Position numbers and translations under genes: made by a program. From Actinomycetes bacterium (lineage in GTDB: Bacteria; Actinomycetota; Actinomycetes; Propionibacteriales; Nocardioidaceae): DNA of 11,273 nucleotides. Positions 6,769-11,273 of this stretch are shown piece by piece (position 1 is the stretch's first letter; the number at the start of each line of letters is the position of its first letter). The stretch covers positions 1-11,273 of the forward strand of contig JAEWXC010000007.1 of NCBI GenBank assembly GCA_023396115.1. The letters are read 5' to 3'. Below the pieces are notes generated by a model that saw only the letters and a program-made list of their open reading frames with translations, did not search any database and was not told the DNA's origin.

Positions 6769-7079
6769 GCGCCCGGGCCGTTCCCGCTCTGGAGCTGCAC
6801 GTGTGCACGTCGGTGCTCGACCACCTCGGGGAACGGCGTCTGTACGTGGGCCTGGCAGGTCAGGCACAGGTGGTCGTTGACGCCCACGCGCTGGAAGCCG
6901 CGCACTGCGAAGTTCGAGGGGCACGAGGGAGTGGTGCACCACTCGGACCACTCCGAGCTGGGACCGGTGCTCTGCTCCCCGAGGTCTCGGCCGAACGGCT
7001 CCAGCCCTGCCACGACCCGGCCGCCGCACTCCTCACAGGGGCGTTCGACCGCCCTGAGTTCCTCCGCTGCCGGCGCCAT
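6765..7079 (-). CDS. Small three-cysteine-pair protein, possible zinc ribbon
   Basis: Encodes 104 residues from ATG 7079. Cysteines come in pairs: C15-E-E-C18, C48-x4-C53 and C72-L-T-C75. The PCEECGG start and the LCLTCQ knuckle look like zinc-ribbon halves. H70 near the last pair could also be a ligand. The segment between (EWSEWCTTPSCPSNF) may hold a second site. I do not recognise the family. A metal-binding or nucleic-acid-associated role is a guess. A TAGGAT box 6 nt before the ATG suggests leaderless expression. The TGA stop overlaps the GTG of the next gene by 4 nt (GTGA). The monooxygenase-like gene ends 43 nt upstream on the same strand, so the three may form one unit. Confidence 0.78.
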   Translation of the reverse strand: MAPAAEELRAVERPCEECGGRVVAGLEPFGRDLGEQSTGPSSEWSEWCTTPSCPSNFAVRGFQRVGVNDHLCLTCQAHVQTPFPEVVEHRRAHVQLQSGNGPGA

Positions 7080-7085
7080 GCCTGG

Positions 7086-7091
7086 ATCCTA
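7086..7091 (-). promoter_or_regulatory. -10 box before the Cys-rich gene
   Basis: TAGGAT on the minus strand fits TAnnnT and lies 6 nt before the ATG at 7079, where no good Shine-Dalgarno exists. This supports a leaderless transcript beginning at that ATG, independent of readthrough from the gene at 7123-7443. No convincing -35 is visible. Confidence 0.5.
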
Positions 7092-7122
7092 GGGTGTCGT
7101 CAGCCCAGGGGAACCCGCTCGC

Positions 7123-7443
7123 TCAAGGCTGGCTCGGCCCGCGCTTGTGCCACACCGGAGTCGTCACGCTGACGGTCGGCGGGCCCTGGAGCAGCGGCTC
7201 CACCTCGGCGACGTAGGACGTGTAGGCCGCCGTGCCGAGGAACGCGCGGGAGGCGTCGGCGTCGACGTAGATCTGGAAGGCCGTGATGACGTCGGGGGCG
7301 TTGTCGTCGAGGCAGTAGAAGTAGTCGACGTGGCCGGGGTTGGCCGTGACCGCGGGGACCATGTGCTTCTCCCACACGGCGCGGACGTCCTCGCGCCTCC
7401 CGGGCTGGGTCCGATGGGTGACGATGACAGCGACCTGGCTCAT
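7123..7443 (-). CDS. Antibiotic biosynthesis monooxygenase (ABM)-like protein
   Basis: Encodes 106 residues, the normal size for a single-domain ABM ferredoxin-like protein. Visible family traits are the opening strand VAVIVTHRTQPGR, the helix REDVRAVWEKHMVPAV, the central NPGHVDYFYCLDD strand and DVITAFQIYVDADASRAFLGTAAYTSYV, with the final PLLQGPP loop. ABM proteins are usually dimeric and act on quinones or polycyclic substrates, or as heme-oxygenase-like or stress enzymes; the sequence does not say which. It has one cysteine and no signal peptide. The start is ATG 7443; the hexamer CAGGCT (7455-7450, minus strand) six nt upstream resembles a weak -10. It is divergent from the lipoprotein gene and 43 nt upstream of the Cys-rich gene. 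Confidence 0.85.
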   Translation of the reverse strand: MSQVAVIVTHRTQPGRREDVRAVWEKHMVPAVTANPGHVDYFYCLDDNAPDVITAFQIYVDADASRAFLGTAAYTSYVAEVEPLLQGPPTVSVTTPVWHKRGPSQP

Positions 7444-7545
7444 GTGGCGAGCCTGTCACCGGGGACCGACAGTCCGGAGCGACCAGCCCTAGGGCAGACA
7501 GCCCGGACGCCCCTCCGCCGAGCGATCTCCCCCGGCCGCGTCCCG

Positions 7546-7573
7546 GTGACATGCGCTGGCGGTGCCGTAGGTT
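7546..7573 (+). promoter_or_regulatory. Promoter of the lipoprotein gene
   Basis: GTGACA (7546-7551) matches five of six bases of TTGACA. After a 16-bp spacer comes TAGGTT (7568-7573), fitting TAnnnT. Transcription would start near 7580, giving a leader of about 27 nt that contains the AGAGG Shine-Dalgarno at 7602-7606. Confidence 0.6.
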
Positions 7574-7606
7574 CTGCAGCACCAACTTCACCGACACGGG
7601 CAGAGG

Positions 7607-8290
7607 ATGATGGTGGCCTCTCGGGTCGCAGGCGCTCCTGCACGGACGTTCACGCGCAGTGGAGGCCATCTCGCAGTCTTCGGATCTGTCGGACAGGCTC
7701 TGGCCCGCCAATGTCTGGCGTCATCCAGGTCCGGAACCCGAGGTAGTCAGCAGCAGCGCAGACTCCTGGGCGCGGTGCTCGTGGCCGTGGTGGCGCTGAC
7801 CGAAGCCGGTTGCGATGCCGGGGACCCCGACGGTAATGCCGTGACACCAGGCCCCGTTGCGTTCGACGCCACCGACGAGATCGCTCAGCACTCCGGCATC
7901 TACGCCGATGCCGGCAACCGCGTGGTGTTCGGCGGCAACGCGGTGGAGAACACCGGCGACGAGGATGCGGTCCTGTCGAGCGCCCGGGTGACCGGCGACG
8001 TCCAGAACTTCCAGGCTCTGGTTGTCGAGACGCGGGTGATCCCCTTGGAAGGCCCGGACCAGGACACGCTCGGCTCGGCGGCCTGGCCGTTCGAGGACTA
8101 CGACGAACGGAGCCAACCTCTGGACGGGTACGTCCTCTCACCGGGAGCCCGCGCCGAGATATTGCTGGTCGTCGACGTTCTCGAGACGGGCACCTGGACC
8201 TGGCCCGTCACCGGCCTCACGTACCGCGTCGGCGATCGGGAACACGACCACAACAACGTACGGATTCCAGGTCTGCCCGAAGAAGGGTGA
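7607..8290 (+). CDS. Putative lipoprotein of unknown function
   Basis: Encodes 227 residues from ATG 7607. ATG 7610 or GTG 7613 would sit better behind the AGAGG (7602-7606). Residues 51-68 form a basic start (RR) plus a hydrophobic run ending TEAGC, a plausible lipobox with C69. The 159-residue mature part is acidic and strand-rich (GIYADAGNRVVFGGNAVENTGDEDAVL, LVVDVLETGTWTWPVTGLTYRV), like a small extracellular beta-sandwich. I cannot name a family. The odd point is the roughly 50-residue, low-complexity segment before the signal, atypical for a lipoprotein. Either the start is further in, the segment is spurious after an indel, or this is a type II membrane protein. The mature region's codon use looks genuine. 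Confidence 0.7.
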   Translation: MMVASRVAGAPARTFTRSGGHLAVFGSVGQALARQCLASSRSGTRGSQQQRRLLGAVLVAVVALTEAGCDAGDPDGNAVTPGPVAFDATDEIAQHSGIYADAGNRVVFGGNAVENTGDEDAVLSSARVTGDVQNFQALVVETRVIPLEGPDQDTLGSAAWPFEDYDERSQPLDGYVLSPGARAEILLVVDVLETGTWTWPVTGLTYRVGDREHDHNNVRIPGLPEEG

Positions 8291-8577
8291 GTGCGACGAG
8301 TCGGGGCGGTGAGGTGGTCGGCGACCTAGTCCCGGTGTTCGCTCGGTGCATCACGGGTGTGGCGGACAAATGGAGTGCGAAGCTGGCTCAGCGATCATGA
8401 CCGCGCATCGCCGGACGGTCGGTAGACAGTGGTGTGCGGTCACGTTCGCGGCGAAGTGACGTGCTCCAGCAGATTGCGTGGAAGTGAGCCCGTTTGCTGG
8501 GCTGAGATCACTCTTGGCCATCTTCTTCGCCTCCTCGGTGCTGCTCGCGTGAGTTGACGCGTCTCTTCGCGCGCCGA
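8291..8577. other. Intergenic junction without a confident gene
   Basis: This region separates the host-like lipoprotein gene from the AT-richer ATPase gene converging on it. It holds an imperfect 12-bp inverted repeat (TGACCGCGCATC at 8398-8409 and GGTGTGCGGTCA at 8431-8442). A bulged hairpin follows: TCAC/GTGA and TTCGC/GCGAA arms, 8440-8459, which might terminate one of the convergent genes. A minus-strand small ORF is listed separately. I see no transposase, integrase, tRNA or att-like direct repeat here, but the composition changes across it. Confidence 0.5.
8351..8521 (-). CDS. Candidate 56-residue ORF downstream of the ATPase
   Basis: ATG 8521 on the minus strand is preceded by a good Shine-Dalgarno (GGAGG with 8 nt spacing) and lies 56 nt after the ATPase stop, so it could be the second gene of that transcript. 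The first 20 or so residues (MAKSDLSPANGLTSTQSAGA) read like a real N-terminus. The rest (HHCLPTVRR, then Cys/Pro/His) looks less protein-like, as if the frame were lost. It may be a tiny real gene, the broken start of a former partner gene, or chance. No homology is recognised. Confidence 0.3.
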   Translation of the reverse strand: MAKSDLSPANGLTSTQSAGARHFAANVTAHHCLPTVRRCAVMIAEPASHSICPPHP

Positions 8578-9831
8578 TCAGGCCTCGACAGCGGGATGGT
8601 CCTCCAGGACTTCCTCAACCTCATGAACGAAACGGACGAAAGCCTTCATCATCGGGTCCGAGAAGCGCGTGTAGTTGTAGACGCGTTCCCCGTCAGCTCG
8701 TTCAACGTCCTTGAGGATAGTCCCGTACTTCTCCAGACGAAGATCGCGCAGGGGTCCGCTGAGCGACTCGGCGGGAACTGCCTCGCCTAGGAACTTCGAG
8801 ACGCCAGCCTTGATCTCTTCCATCGTTGCGAATTCGTTGGGAGCCTCCGCTACTGCCCGCAGGATCTGCTTCCGGTAGCGCTTAGCGCCAGTCGTCTCGA
8901 CAGCCTTAGAGTAGAGCTCGTAAAGGCGCCGGCCGTGGAATGACAGGTATCGTTGAATACTGTGTTTAATGTCCTCCTCGGCAATTTGGTTGCGGGAGTT
9001 GCTCATCGCATTTCGTGAAGCATCCAGGCATAGGCGTTGAATAAGTACGGGGGCCCCGGCGGCGATGGCGATCAGTCGCCGACGCAGATCAGACTTGATC
9101 GTTAGGTTCAGGCGGTTCATTCCCTCGTCGATGATGTAGCCGGCTTCTTCAGAGGTCAGGAGGTCGACCTTGATTTCGGCGAGATGGCGGTTAAGTCCTT
9201 CGTCGAGTGCCACCAGAGAGGAGGCGTCGCCGCTTGTGCCGACCACAACTATGGAGCATTTGGTGGGGCTCATCTGGGTTCGAGTGGATTTCATCCAAGC
9301 GCTCAGATCTGCACGGAGTTCGTCGGATGCCGTGTGCATCTCGTCCAGAACAATAGTCAATTGTCGCTCGTTAATGATCCGGTTGATGCTCAAATCAGTC
9401 GGGGCCTTCACGACCAACTCGTGCGTTTCGTTGTTCTGCTCCTCTTCGCCTGCCTGACCCTTGGCGAAGTATGCGTTGATCTCCATACGGCCATCCGCCG
9501 TGATGGCGCGTGACCGCGACGTGCGAATCTCGTAGCCCAAGTGTTCCAGGATGGCCTTGAAGACGTCTTGCATCTCCAGGCCGCTGACGCTTGTGATGTA
9601 GAGCAGGTTGTCATCGAGGTGCTCGTCGAGCAGATGCCGTTGCACCAAGGTGGTCTTGCCAACGCCGTAATCGCCCCAGATGACGGGGATACCGTTCTCC
9701 TCGAGAGTAGTCGACAGGTCCGATTCCGCCTGACGGCGGCTGGTGTAGACGTTCTCTGCTCCAAGGGGTGGAGCGCCGGGTACGAAGACATCTTGGGGTT
9801 TAGGCCGCTTGCCCCGCATCTTGTCGAACAT
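8578..9831 (-). CDS. Orc1/Cdc6-like AAA+ ATPase in low-GC DNA
   Basis: Encodes 417 residues from ATG 9831. A TAGGCT box 7 nt upstream supports this start over the long frame from 10005, which overlaps the transporter stop. Walker A is GDYGVGKTT (53-61). Walker B is LTIVLDEMH (158-166, D163/E164). A sensor-1-like strand VVVGTS is at 195-200. A GAPVLIQRL helix near 261-269 resembles the Orc/Cdc6 lid. Residues about 315-405 look like a winged helix ending FSDPMMKAFVRF. A charged insert (GEEEQNNETHE) lies between Walker A and Walker B. The PGAPP-x-ENVYTSR segment before Walker A recalls bacterial ORC-CDC6-type ATPases of unknown role. It presumably binds DNA or a protein partner and uses ATP as a switch. 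Defence, plasmid or transposition roles are all possible. GC is far below its neighbours (27 of 60 bases in 8941-9000) and codons such as ATT, AAA, CAA and AGT are common, indicating horizontal acquisition. Confidence 0.9.
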   Translation of the reverse strand: MFDKMRGKRPKPQDVFVPGAPPLGAENVYTSRRQAESDLSTTLEENGIPVIWGDYGVGKTTLVQRHLLDEHLDDNLLYITSVSGLEMQDVFKAILEHLGYEIRTSRSRAITADGRMEINAYFAKGQAGEEEQNNETHELVVKAPTDLSINRIINERQLTIVLDEMHTASDELRADLSAWMKSTRTQMSPTKCSIVVVGTSGDASSLVALDEGLNRHLAEIKVDLLTSEEAGYIIDEGMNRLNLTIKSDLRRRLIAIAAGAPVLIQRLCLDASRNAMSNSRNQIAEEDIKHSIQRYLSFHGRRLYELYSKAVETTGAKRYRKQILRAVAEAPNEFATMEEIKAGVSKFLGEAVPAESLSGPLRDLRLEKYGTILKDVERADGERVYNYTRFSDPMMKAFVRFVHEVEEVLEDHPAVEA

Positions 9832-9838
9832 GAGCGCC

Positions 9839-9844
9839 AGCCTA
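9839..9844 (-). promoter_or_regulatory. -10 box before the ATPase gene
   Basis: TAGGCT on the minus strand lies 7 nt before the ATG at 9831, the same hexamer and spacing seen before the 2H phosphodiesterase gene. It supports the shorter start and independent transcription from the upstream transporter gene. The rest of the 163-nt gap to 9995 shows no other clear signal. Confidence 0.45.
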
Positions 9845-9994
9845 TGGGTAGGTGATCGCGCGCGTGGGCTCTTGTGGATCCGGCTGACGTTCTCAGCGGC
9901 CGTTGGGACCGCAATGTGGGTCGGTGACAGCGCCACGGGGTGCGTCACGGTTGGCGCGTGGAACTGCCCCATAGTGGGCGGAATACCGCACCCT

Positions 9995-11215
9995 TCAGCG
10001 TGCACTCCCCCGCCGCTCCAGCCCCAGTGCCGCGAGGATCACCAGCAGCCCCAGCACCGACAGGCCCGCACCGACGATGCCGGGGGCTCGCAGGCCCCAG
10101 CCGGCGGCGATGACCAGTCCTCCGAGCCACGCGCCCAGGGCGTTGGCCAGGTTGAGCGACGCGTGGTTCATCGCCGCACCCATGGTGGGGGCGTCGGTGG
10201 AGACGGTCATCAGGCGCAGCTGCAGGTTGACCACCAGCACCGAGCCGGCTGTGGTGATCCCGAACAGCACCGGCAGCAGGCCCCAGCCGGTGGGGGCCAG
10301 CGCCGAGAACGCCAGCAGCAGGGCCACCTGGGCGACGCTGGACAAGATCAGGGAACCGAAGACCGACCAGTCGGCCAGCCGCCCGGCCAACCAGGTACCG
10401 AAGACCATCCCGAGTCCGAAGACCATGAGGAACAGCGGCGCCACCGACTCCGGCAGCCCGCCGACGTCGGTGATCACCGGCACCACGTAGGTGTACACCG
10501 CGAACATCCCGCCGAACCCGACCGCACCGGCCAGCAGCGCCAACAGCACCTGCGGCCGGCGCAGCGCACCCAGCTCGGTGCGCCAGTGCGCCTCGGTGTC
10601 GCCCGGCATGCTCGGCACCAGCGCGAGCACCATCGCGACCGTCACCAGGCCCAGCGCTCCGACCAGCCAGAACGCCGTGGTCACGCCCAGGTGCTGACCG
10701 GCCCACGTCGCGGCCGGTACACCCAGCACGTTCGCGAACGACAGACCCAGCATCACCCCGGCCACCGCCCGACCGGCCCGCCCGGGCGGCGCTGCGTTGG
10801 CCGCGACCAGTGAGGCGATGCCGAAGTAGGCCCCGTGCGGCAGGCCCGCCACGAACCGCGCCGCCAGCAGCGCCTCGTACTGCGCCACCAGACCGGTCGC
10901 GACGTTGCCGACCGCGAACAGCACCATCAGCCCGACCAGCAGCCCGCGCCGCGGCAGCCGGCTGCCCAGGAACGCCACCAGCGGCGCCCCGACCACCACA
11001 CCGATCGCGTAGGCGGAGATCGCGTGCCCAGCGGTGGGGATGTCCACGTCGACCCGCTCGGCGAGCTGCGGCAACAACCCCATCGAGGCGAACTCGGTGG
11101 TCCCGATCGCGAACCCACCGCAGGCCAGCGCCAGCAGCAGCAACCCCAGGTGCCGGGAACCGGTCGGAGTCGCAGGTGCGGAGGCGGCAGGGGCGGCGGT
11201 TTCGGGAGTGCTCAT
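9995..11215 (-). CDS. MFS transporter, drug/sugar efflux type (AraJ/YdeA-like)
   Basis: Encodes 406 residues with about twelve hydrophobic helices, full length for the DHA1-type major facilitator family. An Ala/Pro-rich cytosolic tail (1-20) precedes helix 1, whose GFAIGTTEFASMGLLPQLA (34-52) is typical of the AraJ/YdeA/chloramphenicol-exporter branch. GSRLPRRGLL (84-93) is the loop 2-3 motif A variant. GLSFANVLGVPAATWAG is the helix-5 motif C seen in exporters. GLPHGAYFG (124-132) marks helix 4. It is probably a proton-coupled exporter of small hydrophobic compounds or sugars; the substrate cannot be predicted. The start is ATG 11215 with no clear Shine-Dalgarno or -10 in the short sequence left before the contig end. 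Its GC-rich codon use is host-like and contrasts with the ATPase gene that begins 163 nt after its stop. Confidence 0.93.
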   Translation of the reverse strand: MSTPETAAPAASAPATPTGSRHLGLLLLALACGGFAIGTTEFASMGLLPQLAERVDVDIPTAGHAISAYAIGVVVGAPLVAFLGSRLPRRGLLVGLMVLFAVGNVATGLVAQYEALLAARFVAGLPHGAYFGIASLVAANAAPPGRAGRAVAGVMLGLSFANVLGVPAATWAGQHLGVTTAFWLVGALGLVTVAMVLALVPSMPGDTEAHWRTELGALRRPQVLLALLAGAVGFGGMFAVYTYVVPVITDVGGLPESVAPLFLMVFGLGMVFGTWLAGRLADWSVFGSLILSSVAQVALLLAFSALAPTGWGLLPVLFGITTAGSVLVVNLQLRLMTVSTDAPTMGAAMNHASLNLANALGAWLGGLVIAAGWGLRAPGIVGAGLSVLGLLVILAALGLERRGSAR

Positions 11216-11237
11216 CGTCGGTCCAACCGGCCGCGGC

Positions 11238-11273
11238 GGGGGGGGGGTTTGCCCCCCCCCGCCCCCCCCCCCG
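11238..11273. other. Homopolymer contig end
   Basis: Ten G, then TTTG, then nine C, a G, eleven C and a final G. The G and C runs form a foldback like the one at the left end. This is most simply read as an assembly or sequencing end artefact. Confidence 0.7.

Noticed and set aside
6412..7092. 226-codon plus-strand frame opposite the Cys-rich pair
   Set aside because: The minus strand has two coupled genes with protein-like composition; this frame has none of these signs.
7551..7610. 19-codon ORF overlapping the lipoprotein start by ATGA
   Set aside because: It has no Shine-Dalgarno and begins upstream of the predicted transcription start near 7580, so it is probably not in the mRNA.
8578..9831. 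ATPase as a TniB/IstB transposition helper
   Set aside because: The winged-helix tail and the pre-Walker PGAPP segment fit Orc1/Cdc6-type proteins better, and no transposase gene or terminal repeats accompany it.
1..11273. CRISPR array, tRNA or rRNA genes, intact insertion sequence
   Set aside because: No regular repeat-spacer pattern, cloverleaf, rRNA segment or transposase was seen on either strand.

Overview
This 11.3 kb window is high-GC chromosomal DNA that reads as an actinobacterium, most likely a Nocardioides-like member of the Propionibacteriales. That placement is inferred from four things: GC-rich third codon positions, a DUF222/HNH nuclease gene behind an actinobacterial-type SOS box, several start codons lying 6-7 nt after a TAnnnT -10 box (leaderless architecture), and a copy of the GGTGGTCGAGC...CGAGACC dispersed repeat. 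The window looks like a whole short contig: both ends are C/G homopolymer runs that are probably artefactual.

Layout from left to right. Positions 1-180 hold a low-complexity end, a repeat and the promoter/operator of the first gene. Positions 183-848 (+) encode a PadR-family repressor with a histidine-rich N-terminus, an architecture like the nickel-responsive YqjI. Positions 2457-895 (-) carry a two-gene operon for a 2H RNA phosphodiesterase and a YihY/BrkB membrane protein, divergent from trpS (2541-3590, +). Positions 3665-5059 (+) hold a DUF222/HNH nuclease gene whose promoter spacer contains a perfect palindromic LexA box. Positions 5120-6367 (+) encode a secreted lipase, closed by a 16-bp perfect terminator hairpin.

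On the minus strand from 7443 to 6451 lie an antibiotic-biosynthesis-monooxygenase-like protein, a three-cysteine-pair protein and a small unknown protein. The last two overlap by GTGA. Divergent from them is a probable lipoprotein gene (7607-8290, +). The 8291-8577 gap has no confident gene, but holds a 56-codon minus-strand ORF with a good Shine-Dalgarno and some hairpins. Positions 9831-8578 (-) encode an Orc1/Cdc6-like AAA+ ATPase in visibly AT-richer DNA with foreign codon use, directly downstream of an MFS drug-efflux-type transporter gene (11215-9995, -).

The trpS/2H/YihY group looks like ordinary core genome. The accessory-looking parts are the SOS-controlled nuclease, the low-GC ATPase with its disturbed flank, and the uncharacterised cysteine-rich gene pair. 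I do not see a convincing multi-gene new system. The ATPase island, the His-rich PadR with its operator and the coupled Cys-rich pair are the best candidates for follow-up.
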